The notes beneath the pieces were generated by a model. It was not told the origin of the DNA and searched no databases. It was given only the letters and a program-made list of their open reading frames with translations. A DNA stretch of 45,659 nucleotides. Source: Gemmobacter nectariphilus (GTDB taxonomy: Bacteria; Pseudomonadota; Alphaproteobacteria; Rhodobacterales; Rhodobacteraceae). The stretch lies in NCBI GenBank assembly GCA_020721445.1, contig DYMU01000021.1:1-45659 (forward strand), written 5' to 3'. How positions within the stretch are numbered: the first letter of the stretch is position 1; each line of letters begins with the position of its first letter. Positions 8,972-17,165 of the stretch are shown piece by piece. A program made the position numbers and the translations under genes.

Positions 8972-9889
8972 GTGGAGCTTTTGCTTTTGCTGCCCCTGTT
9001 GCTTGTTGGCGGACTGATCCTTGGTGGCGGTGACGACGATGATGACAGCGCCCCCCCCGACGAAGACACCGGCGCGATCACGACCGGAACACCGGAGCAG
9101 GAAGAGCTGGCCGGGACGGTGTTGAACGACATCTTGCTGGGTGCCGGCGGTGCCGACACGATCGAAGGTCTGGACGGCAACGATGTTGTGGTCGGTGAAT
9201 TTGGCAACGATCAACTGACCGGCGATGCCGGCAATGACATTGTGCTGGGCGGCGGCGGGAATGATCTGGTCGATGGGGCCGCGGGTGATGATTTTCTGAT
9301 CGGCGGCGCGGGCAATGACAGCCTGACCGGAGCGGATGGCGATGATTTCCTGATCGGGTCTGGCGGGTCTGACACGCTGCTGGGCGGCAACGGCAACGAT
9401 ACGCTGATCGGGTTGGACTATGACCTGATCGTGGACGACCTTGCCGAGACAGCCGCATCCGTGCCCGAGGTGGTGCCTCGCGGCTTTGGGGCAGCGGTGC
9501 CTGATGGCGTTCTGGGGCGGATCGAAACCAGCGTGATGTCGGGCAATGCGTCAGAGCTTGGCCCGGATGTGCTGGCCGGCGGTGCGGCGCGCGATGTGCT
9601 GGTGGGCGATGATGGCGACACCCTGACCGGCGGTCTTGGCACGGATACTTTTTCCGTGGTGTTCCGCGCGGATGATGCCCTGTCAACGCTGACCGACTTT
9701 GATCCCCTGACCGAGACACTAACCTTGTGGGTGACAGACCCGGACACCGCCACCATCGCGTTCCAGGCCGATGGCCCCAATGATAGCCTGCTGCTGGTCG
9801 ATGATCTGCCCGCCTTGCGGCTGATCGGACAGTCGGTGGCAGAGCTTTCGGCGAACCCTGCGGCATGGCTGTTTGTGGAACGCGGTTGA
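8972..9889 (+). CDS. Small RTX-type calcium-binding protein
   Basis: A 305-residue acidic protein with about ten hemolysin-type nonapeptide repeats (GGxGxDxLx-like, for example GGAGNDSLTG and GGNGNDTLIG) between residues 50 and 150, and a weaker second set at about 205-220. Each repeat pair binds calcium and folds into a beta-roll; many such proteins leave by type I secretion. The N-terminus is unusual: a Leu-rich hydrophobic helix (ELLLLLPLLLVGGLILGGG) followed by five Asp. I prefer the GTG at 8972 because GGAG lies seven bases before it; a GTG at 8960 is the alternative. No type I exporter genes are in the window. Confidence 0.8.
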   Translation: MELLLLLPLLLVGGLILGGGDDDDDSAPPDEDTGAITTGTPEQEELAGTVLNDILLGAGGADTIEGLDGNDVVVGEFGNDQLTGDAGNDIVLGGGGNDLVDGAAGDDFLIGGAGNDSLTGADGDDFLIGSGGSDTLLGGNGNDTLIGLDYDLIVDDLAETAASVPEVVPRGFGAAVPDGVLGRIETSVMSGNASELGPDVLAGGAARDVLVGDDGDTLTGGLGTDTFSVVFRADDALSTLTDFDPLTETLTLWVTDPDTATIAFQADGPNDSLLLVDDLPALRLIGQSVAELSANPAAWLFVERG

Positions 9890-9944
9890 CGCCGGCTTGA
9901 TGCGGCCTTCCCGATGCGACATGCTGGCAGGGCAGGAGGATGCC

Positions 9945-10283
9945 ATGGCACAGGACGACCAGACACGGACCGCGGCACAGACAGAGCTTGAAGCGGCGAC
10001 CTTCCGGGCGTTGATCCATCATCTGATGGTCAAACGCCCGGATGTGCAGAACATTGACCTGATGAACTTGGGTGGCTTTTGCCGCAATTGCCTGAGCCGC
10101 TGGTATCAGGAGGCAGCGGCCGAGCGCGGCATCACGTTGGACAAGGATCAGGCCCGCGCCATCGTTTATGGCATGCCCTATGCCGATTGGGTCGCCCAGC
10201 ATCAGACCGAAACGGACGAGAGCAAGAAGGCCGCCTTTGAGGTGGCCTTTGCGCAGAACGCCGGCGCGGTGCCGGGCAAGTAA
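9945..10283 (+). CDS. DUF1244 family protein
   Basis: A 112-residue protein matching my recollection of DUF1244: FRALIHHLMVKRPDVQNIDLMNLGGFCRNCLSRWY (about 23-57), then KDQARAIVYGMPYADW (about 67-82). The paired cysteines in FCRNC are conserved in the family. A strong AGGAGG sits five bases before ATG 9945. It is followed at once by a terminator, so it forms a short unit, perhaps with the RTX gene 55 bases upstream. Function is unknown. Confidence 0.85.
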   Translation: MAQDDQTRTAAQTELEAATFRALIHHLMVKRPDVQNIDLMNLGGFCRNCLSRWYQEAAAERGITLDKDQARAIVYGMPYADWVAQHQTETDESKKAAFEVAFAQNAGAVPGK

Positions 10284-10285
10284 GG

Positions 10286-10312
10286 TCTGGCCCGCTGGGG
10301 CCAGAGCTTTTT
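10286..10312 (+). terminator. Rho-independent terminator after the DUF1244 gene
   Basis: TCTGGCCC-GCTG-GGGCCAGA, an 8-bp perfect stem with a four-base loop, is followed by GCTTTTT. It starts three bases after the stop codon and separates this gene from the converging aminotransferase gene. Confidence 0.88.
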
Positions 10313-10336
10313 GCCAGACGTCGCGTCAGGATGTGG

Positions 10337-11197
10337 TCAGATGGCCGCCTTGCGCATTTCGTCCAGGTAAAGCTCGCGCAGGCGTTTGGCGACCGGGCCG
10401 GGCTTTCCGCTGCCGATGGGTTGGCCGTCAATTTCCACCACCGGCATCACAAAGATGGAGGCGGCGGTCGAGAATGCCTCATCCGCGCTTTGTGCCTCTT
10501 CAATGGTGAAGGGGCGTTCCTCGACTTCGAACTGCGCCTCGGCAGCAAAGCGCAGAACGGCGACGCGGGTGATGCCGTGCAGGATGTCGGACGACAATTG
10601 CCGGGTAATGATCTTGTTACCCTTGACGATATAGGCGTTGTTCGACGTGCCTTCGGTCACGGCCCCGTCTTCGACAAACCAGCTGTCATCGACGCCGGCC
10701 TTTTTCGCCATCATCTTGGCCATCGACGGATACAGCAGTTGCACGGTCTTGATGTCGCGGCGGCCCCAGCGGATGTCGGGGATCGAGATCACCTTGAAGC
10801 CGGTCTTGGCGGCGGGCGCGTCGGCAAGGCTGGGGATGTTTTGGGTGAAGGCCACGATGGTGGGCGCAAGCTCGGCAGGTGGAAACACAAAGCTTCGGTC
10901 GCCGGGGTTGCCGCGGGTGACTTGCAGATAGATCATGCCCTGGTCGATGGCGTTGCGGGCCACCAACTCGCGGTGCATCGCCAGCAGGTCGTCATCCGAA
11001 CAGGGGGCGGCAAGGTCCAGCTCGCCCAGACTGCGGTGGAGGCGTTTGATGTGGCCGTCAAAGTCGATCAGCTTTCCATCCAGAACCGATGTCACCTCAT
11101 AGACGCCATCCGCCATCAGGAAACCGCGGTCAAAGATCGACACGGTGGCTTCGTGCTCGGGCAGGTAGGTGCCGTTGACATAGACGGTGCGGGTCAT
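10337..11197 (-). CDS. dat: D-amino-acid aminotransferase (class IV)
   Basis: A 286-residue fold-type IV PLP enzyme. It has RTVYVNGTYLPEHEATVSIFDRGF at the start, the PLP lysine in DIKTVQLL (Lys150), and EGTSNNAYIV, the phosphate-binding strand region. The pattern is that of D-alanine transaminase, which moves the amino group between D-Ala or other D-amino acids and 2-oxoglutarate; branched-chain or lyase members of the same fold are less likely. It starts four bases after a dipeptide epimerase stop, so the two are one operon. Together they suggest recycling or making D-Ala/D-Glu of peptidoglycan. Confidence 0.85.
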   Translation of the reverse strand: MTRTVYVNGTYLPEHEATVSIFDRGFLMADGVYEVTSVLDGKLIDFDGHIKRLHRSLGELDLAAPCSDDDLLAMHRELVARNAIDQGMIYLQVTRGNPGDRSFVFPPAELAPTIVAFTQNIPSLADAPAAKTGFKVISIPDIRWGRRDIKTVQLLYPSMAKMMAKKAGVDDSWFVEDGAVTEGTSNNAYIVKGNKIITRQLSSDILHGITRVAVLRFAAEAQFEVEERPFTIEEAQSADEAFSTAASIFVMPVVEIDGQPIGSGKPGPVAKRLRELYLDEMRKAAI

Positions 11198-11201
11198 GGT
11201 G

Positions 11202-12176
11202 CTATCCCCATAGGGCCGGTTGCGGCGGATGGATGCCGTGTTCGTCGAACATCAGCGGGTTGTCGCGGTCTTGGGCCAGCAAAAGCGGCGCGTCAAGGTC
11301 TGTGAAGGTCGCCCCTTGGGCAAGGATCGTGGCGGGCGCCATGGCAAGGCTGCTGCCGACCATGCAGCCGACCATGATGCCAAAGCCCATGTCCTGCGCC
11401 GCGCGCTTCAGGGCCAAGGCTTCGGTCAGGCCGCCGGTCTTGTCGAGCTTGATGTTGATCACGTCATACTTGCCGCGCAGGGCGGCAAGGCTGGCGCGGT
11501 CGTGGCAGGATTCGTCGGCGCAAACCGGCAGGGGGCGGGCCATTTCGGCCAAGCTGTCATCGGCCCCGGCGGGCAGCGGCTGTTCGACCAGCGCCACGCC
11601 AAGTGCGACCAGACGCGGGGCAAGGTCGGCGTAAATCTCGGCGGTCCAGCCTTCGTTGGCGTCGATGATCAGGGTGGATTTTGGCGCGCCCTGACGCACC
11701 GCTTCCAGACGGGGCATGTCGTCCGGCGTGCCCAGCTTGATCTTCAGGATCGGGCGATGCGCATGCAGCGCCGCCTGTTCGCGCATGACCTGCGGTGTGT
11801 CCAGCGACAGGGTATAGGCGGTGACCACCGGGCGGGGGGCGGGCAGGCCCAGCAGATCCCAGACCCGGCAGCCTGCGGCCTTTGCCTGCAAGTCCCACAG
11901 CGCGCAATCCAGCGCGTTGCGGGCGGCACCGGGGGCCATGTCGCGCAGCAGCGCATCGCGCGTGGCCCAAGGTTCCTGCGATGCGATGTCGGCCATCACG
12001 CCCTCGACGGTCTCGCCATAGCGGCCATAAGGCACCGATTCGCCGCGCCCGGTGTGGCCGTCGCGGGTGATGCTTGCGGTCACCACCAAAGCCTCGGTCT
12101 TGGACCCGCGCGACAGGGTAAAGGTGCGGGCAAGGGGAAAACGATTTTGGGAAACGGTGATCATCGGGATGCTCAT
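11202..12176 (-). CDS. L-Ala-D/L-Glu (dipeptide) epimerase, enolase superfamily
   Basis: A 324-residue member of the muconate-lactonizing branch of the enolase superfamily. Visible are the KIKLG lysine pair (Lys145, Lys147), metal ligands D172 (IIDANEGW), E198 (VEQP) and D221 (CADES), and KLDKTGG with the opposing catalytic Lys246. One-base/one-lysine pairs on either side of the substrate are the signature of L-Ala-D/L-Glu epimerases, which invert the Glu alpha-carbon of murein dipeptides. The start is ATG 12176, with AAGG just upstream; a second ATG four codons later is possible. First gene of the operon with dat, diverging from mcl1. Confidence 0.85.
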   Translation of the reverse strand: MSIPMITVSQNRFPLARTFTLSRGSKTEALVVTASITRDGHTGRGESVPYGRYGETVEGVMADIASQEPWATRDALLRDMAPGAARNALDCALWDLQAKAAGCRVWDLLGLPAPRPVVTAYTLSLDTPQVMREQAALHAHRPILKIKLGTPDDMPRLEAVRQGAPKSTLIIDANEGWTAEIYADLAPRLVALGVALVEQPLPAGADDSLAEMARPLPVCADESCHDRASLAALRGKYDVINIKLDKTGGLTEALALKRAAQDMGFGIMVGCMVGSSLAMAPATILAQGATFTDLDAPLLLAQDRDNPLMFDEHGIHPPQPALWG

Positions 12177-12324
12177 CAGGCCTTTTGGCTTTCTTCGCGC
12201 GGCGGTGGGGCTGCGCGCAAGGGGCATCTTCATGCTGCACCTGCAAACAGGCCATTGCAACCGTTCGCGCAATAATCTATCGCTGCGCCGCAGAGAATTG
12301 AAATTAACTTAGCCGAGGCACCCG

Positions 12325-13281
12325 ATGAGCTTTCGCATTCAACCCACCTCGCCCGCCCGTCCGAACCGCTGCCAGTTGTTTGGCCCAGGGTCACGCCCGG
12401 CGCTGTTTGAAAAGATGGCGGCATCGGCGGCCGATGTGATCAACCTTGATCTGGAAGACTCGGTCGCACCCAATGACAAGGACGCTGCCCGGGCGCATGT
12501 GATTGCGGCGATCAATACGCTGGACTGGGGCAAGAAAACCCTGTCGGTGCGGATCAACGGTCTGGATTCGCCGTTCTGGTATCGCGATGTGGTCGATCTG
12601 CTGGAACAAACCGGCGACCGGCTGGATCAGATCATGATCCCCAAGGTGGGCTGTGCCGCCGACGTTTACGCGGTGGATGCGCTGGTGACGGCGATTGAAC
12701 GCGCCAAGGGGCGCACCAAGCCGATCAGCTTTGAGGTGATCATCGAAAGCGCCGCCGGGATCAGCCATGTCGAAGAGATTGCCGCGTCGTCCTGCCGCCT
12801 GCAGGCGATGAGTCTGGGGGCGGCGGATTTTGCCGCCAGCATGGGCATGCAGACCACGGGCATCGGCGGGACGCAGGAAAACTATTACATGCTGCACGCC
12901 GGCGTGAAGCACTGGGCAGACCCGTGGCATTGGGCGCAAACCGCGATTGTGGCCGCCTGCCGCACCCATGGCATCTTGCCAGTCGATGGGCCGTTTGGTG
13001 ATTTCAGCGATGACGACGGCTTCCGCGCGCAGGCCTTGCGGTCGGCCACGCTGGGCATGGTTGGCAAATGGGCGATCCACCCCAAGCAGGTGGCACTGGC
13101 CAACGAGGTCTTCACCCCGTCCGAGGCCGCAGTCGCCGAAGCCCGCGAGATATTGGCCGCGATGGAGGCCGCCAAGGCCCGCGGCGAAGGGGCCACCGTG
13201 TTCAAGGGCCGCCTGGTGGATATCGCCAGCATCAAGCAGGCCGAGGTCATCGTCCGGCAATCGGAAATGATCGCAGGTTGA
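12325..13281 (+). CDS. mcl1: L-malyl-CoA/beta-methylmalyl-CoA lyase
   Basis: A 318-residue HpcH/HpaI-type lyase very like Rhodobacter Mcl1 over its whole length, including NRCQLFGPGSRPALFEKMAA, INLDLEDSVAP (metal/CoA site), FEVIIESAAGI (catalytic Glu and metal ligand), SLGAADFAASMGM and GMVGKWAIHPKQ. It cleaves L-malyl-CoA to acetyl-CoA and glyoxylate and beta-methylmalyl-CoA to propionyl-CoA and glyoxylate in the ethylmalonyl-CoA pathway of acetate assimilation. The start is ATG 12325. Upstream, 148 bases separate it from the dipeptide epimerase operon. Downstream, 300 non-coding bases hold two large hairpins. Confidence 0.95.
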   Translation: MSFRIQPTSPARPNRCQLFGPGSRPALFEKMAASAADVINLDLEDSVAPNDKDAARAHVIAAINTLDWGKKTLSVRINGLDSPFWYRDVVDLLEQTGDRLDQIMIPKVGCAADVYAVDALVTAIERAKGRTKPISFEVIIESAAGISHVEEIAASSCRLQAMSLGAADFAASMGMQTTGIGGTQENYYMLHAGVKHWADPWHWAQTAIVAACRTHGILPVDGPFGDFSDDDGFRAQALRSATLGMVGKWAIHPKQVALANEVFTPSEAAVAEAREILAAMEAAKARGEGATVFKGRLVDIASIKQAEVIVRQSEMIAG

Positions 13282-13370
13282 TTGTCATGAATCGTTGACA
13301 AACTGCCCGGCAACTGCGCACATTTGTCGCAGCGAAGCCTGACTGAGGTCGCTTTGCAAAGGATGCCCGA

Positions 13371-13404
13371 GCCGCGCATCAGGGGAGAGGAGGCCCCGCG
13401 CGGC
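13371..13404 (+). repeat. Long imperfect hairpin after mcl1
   Basis: GCCGCGC (13371-13377) pairs with GCGCGGC (13398-13404), and inside it GGGG (13382-13385) with CCCC (13394-13397), leaving an AG-rich loop. It is followed by six A, not T, so it is not a standard terminator on the plus strand. It lies about 90 bases after the mcl1 stop and could stabilise the mRNA end or belong to a small RNA. Confidence 0.4.
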
Positions 13405-13421
13405 AAAAAAGGGAGGATGCA

Positions 13422-13445
13422 CGCCCCGGACGATCGTCCGGGGCG
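13422..13445. terminator. Perfect 24-bp palindrome, possible mcl1 terminator
   Basis: CGCCCCGGACGA followed by its exact reverse complement, centred at 13433/13434. As RNA it would form a very strong GC-rich hairpin; as DNA it is a perfect dyad. There is only a weak T stretch after it (CTGCTGTTTCC). The likeliest role is transcription termination after mcl1, shielding the FNR-controlled promoter 57 bases further on. Confidence 0.5.
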
Positions 13446-13502
13446 CTGCTGTTTCCGGCCGCTGGGCACGATTGCGTGATATGTCGGGTCTGCGCTGTGA
13501 CT

Positions 13503-13516
13503 TTGATCTGGATCAA
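13503..13516. promoter_or_regulatory. FNR/FnrL-type binding site
   Basis: TTGAT-CTGG-ATCAA is an exact match to the FNR-family consensus TTGAT-N4-ATCAA used by FnrL and related regulators in Rhodobacteraceae. It lies 66-79 bases before the TTG start of the Spy/CpxP-like gene and reads the same from both strands; the nearest gene on either side that it could drive is this one. It predicts control by oxygen, or by NO if a Dnr/NnrR-type regulator binds. Confidence 0.7.
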
Positions 13517-13581
13517 CGTCGACAATGTTATTTCATCACATTTCAGATCGGCCACATATGGCGTTCCCAGAGGAGTCGATC

Positions 13582-14007
13582 TTGAAAAAACTCATGCTGT
13601 CTGCAGCCCTTGCCCTGGTCCTGCCGGTTTCGGCCTTTGCGCAACAGCCGCTTAGCCCGCAAGAAAAGGGCCTTTCGGCCCCGATCATCTCGTTGACGCC
13701 AGTGCTGGCCAAAAACGCCGACGCACTGAAGCTGGACGATGCCCAGAAGGCCGAACTGAAAGCTTTCCTTGATGTGATGCCCGCCAAACGCATGGCATTC
13801 GAAGACGAAACCGCCGCCCTGCGCGGCCAATTGCACGCAGCCATCGTGGCCGGCGCGCCGGTGGCCGACCGCGAAGCCCTCGCCGCCAAGATCGGTGCCA
13901 ATGAAACCGCGCTGCTGATGATGCGGTCAAACTGCGCCGACAATTGGCGCAAACTGCTGACACCCGACCAGTTTGCGCAACTGCTGGTTCTGGCCGAACC
14001 GAAGTAA
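13582..14007 (+). CDS. Spy/CpxP-like periplasmic protein, FNR-box promoter
   Basis: A 141-residue secreted protein. It has a signal peptide ([19 protein letters not shown], cleavage before QQP) and a helical body with [22 protein letters not shown] and [13 protein letters not shown]. The two LxxxQ-type helices recall the Spy/CpxP family of periplasmic chaperones, but I do not see a strict LTxxQ pair, so the family call is tentative. The start is TTG 13582, chosen because AGGAG lies six bases before it and the signal peptide then begins with KK; the ATGs upstream (13525 region) would put extra residues before the signal peptide. The FNR box upstream suggests low-oxygen expression. Confidence 0.7.
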   Translation: MKKLMLSAALALVLPVSAFAQQPLSPQEKGLSAPIISLTPVLAKNADALKLDDAQKAELKAFLDVMPAKRMAFEDETAALRGQLHAAIVAGAPVADREALAAKIGANETALLMMRSNCADNWRKLLTPDQFAQLLVLAEPK

Positions 14008-14143
14008 TCGGCACAAAAACGATTTGCCCGCCCCGCGACCTGTTTGCGGTGCGGGCCGCTTTGCGACAGACGCGCGTGGCAGAGCGAGTTGCAATTGCAG
14101 CCCCATGGCGGCATATAGCGTTGCACAGTTGCAGGGGCCGCCC

Positions 14144-15103
14144 ATGAATTACCTTGAGTTCGAAAAACCGCTGGCCGAGATCGAAGGCAAGGCGGAAGAA
14201 CTGCGTGCCATGGCGCGCGGCAATCCGGGCATGGACGTTGCCAAAGAGGCCGAGGCGCTGGACAAGAAGGCCGAGGTCATGCTGATAGACCTGTACAAGG
14301 ATCTGTCGCCCTGGCGGAAATGTCAGGTGGCCCGCCACCCGGACCGGCCGCATTGCAAGGATTACATCGAGGCGCTGTTCAGCGACTATACGCCTTTGGC
14401 GGGGGACCGGAACTTTGCCGAAGACCATGCCGTGATGGGTGGGCTGGCGCGGTTCAACGATCTTCCGGTGATGGTGATCGGCCATGAAAAGGGCAACGAC
14501 ACCAAGTCCCGGATCGAGCGCAATTTCGGCATGGCGCGGCCCGAAGGCTATCGCAAGGCGATCAGGCTGATGGATCTGGCAAACCGGTTCCGGCTGCCGG
14601 TGATCACGCTGGTCGATACCCCCGGTGCCTATCCCGGCAAGGGGGCCGAAGAACGCGGGCAGGCCGAGGCGATTGCCCGCAGCACGCAAAAATGCCTTGA
14701 AATCGGGGTGCCGCTGGTCAGTGTCATTATCGGTGAGGGCGGGTCGGGCGGTGCTGTGGCCTTTGCCACCGCCAACCGCGTGGCGATGTTGGAACACTCG
14801 GTCTATTCGGTGATCAGCCCCGAAGGCTGCGCAAGCATCCTGTGGAAGGATGCCGAAAAGATGCGCGAAGCCGCCGAGGCGTTGCGCCTGACCGCGCAAG
14901 ACCTGCAAAAGTTGGGGGTGATTGATCGGATCATCAAGGAACCGACGGGCGGGGCGCAGCGCGCACCGAAAGACGCAATCGCAGCCGTTGGCAAGGCGTT
15001 GGAAGCCATGCTGAAAGACCTGTCGGGCAAAAAGCCCGAGGCGCTGATCCGGGATCGCCGCACCAAGTTCCTCGACATGGGGTCCAAGGGACTGGCCGCG
15101 TGA
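14144..15103 (+). CDS. accA: Acetyl-CoA carboxylase carboxyltransferase, alpha subunit
   Basis: A 319-residue AccA. It begins [20 protein letters not shown], then [50 protein letters not shown] and [11 protein letters not shown], the crotonase-fold oxyanion-hole glycines. With AccD it transfers the carboxyl group from biotin to acetyl-CoA, making malonyl-CoA for fatty acid synthesis. accD is not in the window. ATG 14144 gives the usual N-terminus. Its stop overlaps the start of the SMR transporter gene. Confidence 0.97.
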   Translation: MNYLEFEKPLAEIEGKAEELRAMARGNPGMDVAKEAEALDKKAEVMLIDLYKDLSPWRKCQVARHPDRPHCKDYIEALFSDYTPLAGDRNFAEDHAVMGGLARFNDLPVMVIGHEKGNDTKSRIERNFGMARPEGYRKAIRLMDLANRFRLPVITLVDTPGAYPGKGAEERGQAEAIARSTQKCLEIGVPLVSVIIGEGGSGGAVAFATANRVAMLEHSVYSVISPEGCASILWKDAEKMREAAEALRLTAQDLQKLGVIDRIIKEPTGGAQRAPKDAIAAVGKALEAMLKDLSGKKPEALIRDRRTKFLDMGSKGLAA

Positions 15104-15420
15104 GTTCCTGGGTGCTGGTCATTGTCGCCGGGCTTTTGGAAACCGGCTGGGCGATTGGCCTGAAATATTCTGACGGCTTCACGCGACCGCTGCCAAGCGT
15201 GCTGACAATCCTTGGCGCCTTGGCAAGCTTTTGGCTGTTGTCGATGGCGATGAAGGATTTGCCGGTGGGCACGGCTTACGCCGTCTGGGTGGGCATCGGG
15301 ACGGTAGGCACGGCGGTTCTGGCGGTCATGCTGTTTGACGAGCCGGTCAATCTGCTGCGAGTGCTGGGCATTGTGGCCATTCTTGCCGGGATCATCGCCT
15401 TGAAACTGGCAGACGCCTAA
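15100..15420 (+). CDS. sugE: SMR family transporter, SugE/Gdx type
   Basis: A 106-residue four-helix inner-membrane protein. It starts with GTG (15100), overlapping the accA stop. The membrane Glu14 in [19 protein letters not shown], and [14 protein letters not shown] (about 57-70, with Trp63), are the hallmarks of the SugE/Gdx branch of small multidrug resistance proteins. Members studied elsewhere export guanidinium by proton exchange. No guanidine riboswitch precedes it, since it is coupled to accA, so its expression here would follow accA. Confidence 0.88.
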   Translation: MSSWVLVIVAGLLETGWAIGLKYSDGFTRPLPSVLTILGALASFWLLSMAMKDLPVGTAYAVWVGIGTVGTAVLAVMLFDEPVNLLRVLGIVAILAGIIALKLADA

Positions 15421-15528
15421 CGGTTTTGGGCATCAGGCAGGCGCTGCACTTTCGGGCATGACGCCCGCCTTTGCCGGGCCCGATGCCGGGCTTGTGCTGA
15501 ATTTCCGGGTCGGCCACGGCTTGCTTGG

Positions 15529-16269
15529 CTAGACTTCGGGCGTCGGGCGTTTGAAGCCCGCCTCATCCAGCAAGGCGTCTGACGCCGTTTCGATCTGGGC
15601 TTCCAGCCGCTTCATGAACTCGGGCACCGGCAAGCCCGGCTCGATCCGGGGCAGGAAGGTGACCACGCAGGTGCCGGGCTTGCGCAACACGGCACGTTTG
15701 GGCCAGAACACGCCGATGTTGGTGGCAACCGGTACGCAGGGCTGGCCAAGCTGGTCGTACAACAGACCGGTGCCCACCTTGTAAGGCCGGTCCACGCCGG
15801 GGGCGACGCGGGTGCCTTGCGGGTAGATGATCAACTGCCCTGCATCGGCGGTGGATTTGGCGACATCGGCCTTCATCTTGGCGATCGCCGCGCCGCGCTT
15901 GCCCCGGTCCACAAAGACACAGCCGATGCGTTTGGCGTATTGGCCCAGAAACGGCGCATACATCAGCTCTTTCTTCATGATGAACTTGCCGCGGGGCACC
16001 GAGTCAAAGATCACCAGAATGTCGAAAAAACTTTGGTGCTTGGCGGCGATCATCACCTCGTCCGATGGCGGGGTGCCGCGCACCTCGGTTTTCAGGCCCA
16101 CCATGATGCGGGCGGTGACAATCACCCAGCGGCAATAGGCATGGCAGGCGGCCAGTGCGCCTTCGCGCGAAAACAGCGCCCAAGGGGCAAACAGGATCGA
16201 GATGACCGCCATCGCCAGATACATCTGGATGTTGAAAAGCAGCGACAAAGTCCAGCGGATGGCAAACAT
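15529..16269 (-). CDS. plsC: 1-acyl-sn-glycerol-3-phosphate acyltransferase
   Basis: A 246-residue membrane acyltransferase. It has an N-terminal hydrophobic helix (about 8-30), the catalytic HX4D motif HQSFFD (His78, Asp83), FVDRGKRG, and the glycerol-phosphate-binding YPQGTR. It adds the second acyl chain to lysophosphatidic acid to make phosphatidic acid. The ATG at 16269 overlaps the stop of the FtsX-like gene by one base (TGATG), so translation is coupled. It is last in the ftsE-ftsX-plsC unit. Confidence 0.93.
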   Translation of the reverse strand: MFAIRWTLSLLFNIQMYLAMAVISILFAPWALFSREGALAACHAYCRWVIVTARIMVGLKTEVRGTPPSDEVMIAAKHQSFFDILVIFDSVPRGKFIMKKELMYAPFLGQYAKRIGCVFVDRGKRGAAIAKMKADVAKSTADAGQLIIYPQGTRVAPGVDRPYKVGTGLLYDQLGQPCVPVATNIGVFWPKRAVLRKPGTCVVTFLPRIEPGLPVPEFMKRLEAQIETASDALLDEAGFKRPTPEV

Positions 16270-17165
16270 CAGGTCAGCCCTTTCAGGGTGCGGAAGGCGG
16301 CAAAACGGGTGGCGGCAAAGGCCACGACGGCGGCAAGCGGGGGCAGCAGAAGCGGCAACAGCCAACCCGCGCCCTGAAAGCCAAGGCCGGTCAGAAAGGC
16401 CCCGGCCTCATCGGCGCGGGGCAAAAGCGCCACGCCGATCATCGCAAAAACGGTGCCTGCCGACGCCCCGGTCAGGGCGCGCAGGGTAAAGCGGCGCACG
16501 AAGGCACGCACGATATAGCTGTCCTTGGCCCCCACCAGCCGCAGCACGCGGATCACCGACAGGTTGGCGGCAAGGGCGGAATTGGCGGCCAGCGTGATCA
16601 TCGCCCCGGTGGCCCCGGCGATCAGCAGCAGCGACAACAGGCCCAGCAGGCGCAACCGTTCGGCCGCATGTGCCATCGGGCGGCGCCAGCGGGTATGGTC
16701 ATCCAGCACCGCACCGGGGGCCTCGGCGGCAAGGCGTTGGCGCAGACCCGTGCCATCATAGCCGGGGTTGGCTTCGGTGATCTCGATCAGCCGGGGCAGC
16801 GGCAGCGCATCGACCGGCAGGTCGGGGCCGAACCACGGCTCCAGCAGGGCGCGCTGTTCGGCGGCATCCATCGCGCGGGCGCTTGCGATGCCGGGCGTGG
16901 TGGACAGCAGTGACAACACAATGGCAACCTGCGTGTCCATCTGCTCGGGTGGGGCTGAAATGCGGATGGTTGCGGTGCCCGCAAGCGCCGACGCCCAGCG
17001 GTCGGCCAGACGACCCGCAGCCAGCGACAGCGCCAGCGCAAAGACCGCCAGAAACGCCATGGCGCCTGCGGTGAACAGGGTCAGTTGCGCGGTAAAGCCC
17101 GAAGGTGGCACCACACGGTCGGCCTGACGGTCAGCGCCCAGCAGGGCGGTGAAAGAGTTTTTCAC
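16269..17165 (-). CDS. ftsX: FtsX-like ABC transporter permease
   Basis: A 298-residue protein with the FtsX layout. There is a cytoplasmic N-terminus, helix 1 at about residues 27-50, a periplasmic domain of about 110 residues, then three C-terminal helices (about 168-190, 215-240, 262-285). With FtsE it acts at the divisome and controls peptidoglycan hydrolases in other bacteria. RVLRLVGAKDSYIVRAFVRRF, the coupling-helix region that contacts FtsE, is well kept. It overlaps ftsE by four bases. Confidence 0.85.
   Translation of the reverse strand: MKNSFTALLGADRQADRVVPPSGFTAQLTLFTAGAMAFLAVFALALSLAAGRLADRWASALAGTATIRISAPPEQMDTQVAIVLSLLSTTPGIASARAMDAAEQRALLEPWFGPDLPVDALPLPRLIEITEANPGYDGTGLRQRLAAEAPGAVLDDHTRWRRPMAHAAERLRLLGLLSLLLIAGATGAMITLAANSALAANLSVIRVLRLVGAKDSYIVRAFVRRFTLRALTGASAGTVFAMIGVALLPRADEAGAFLTGLGFQGAGWLLPLLLPPLAAVVAFAATRFAAFRTLKGLT

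Noticed and set aside
13353-13360. Exact TTTGCAAA, a PccR/ScfR-type box
   Set aside because: A single 8-bp palindrome with no partner, behind rather than in front of mcl1; it can occur by chance.
15453-15467. CGGGC-ATGAC-GCCCG hairpin after sugE as a terminator
   Set aside because: The stem is five pairs and is followed by only a short CCTTT; there are several overlapping GC-rich dyads here, and none is a convincing terminator.
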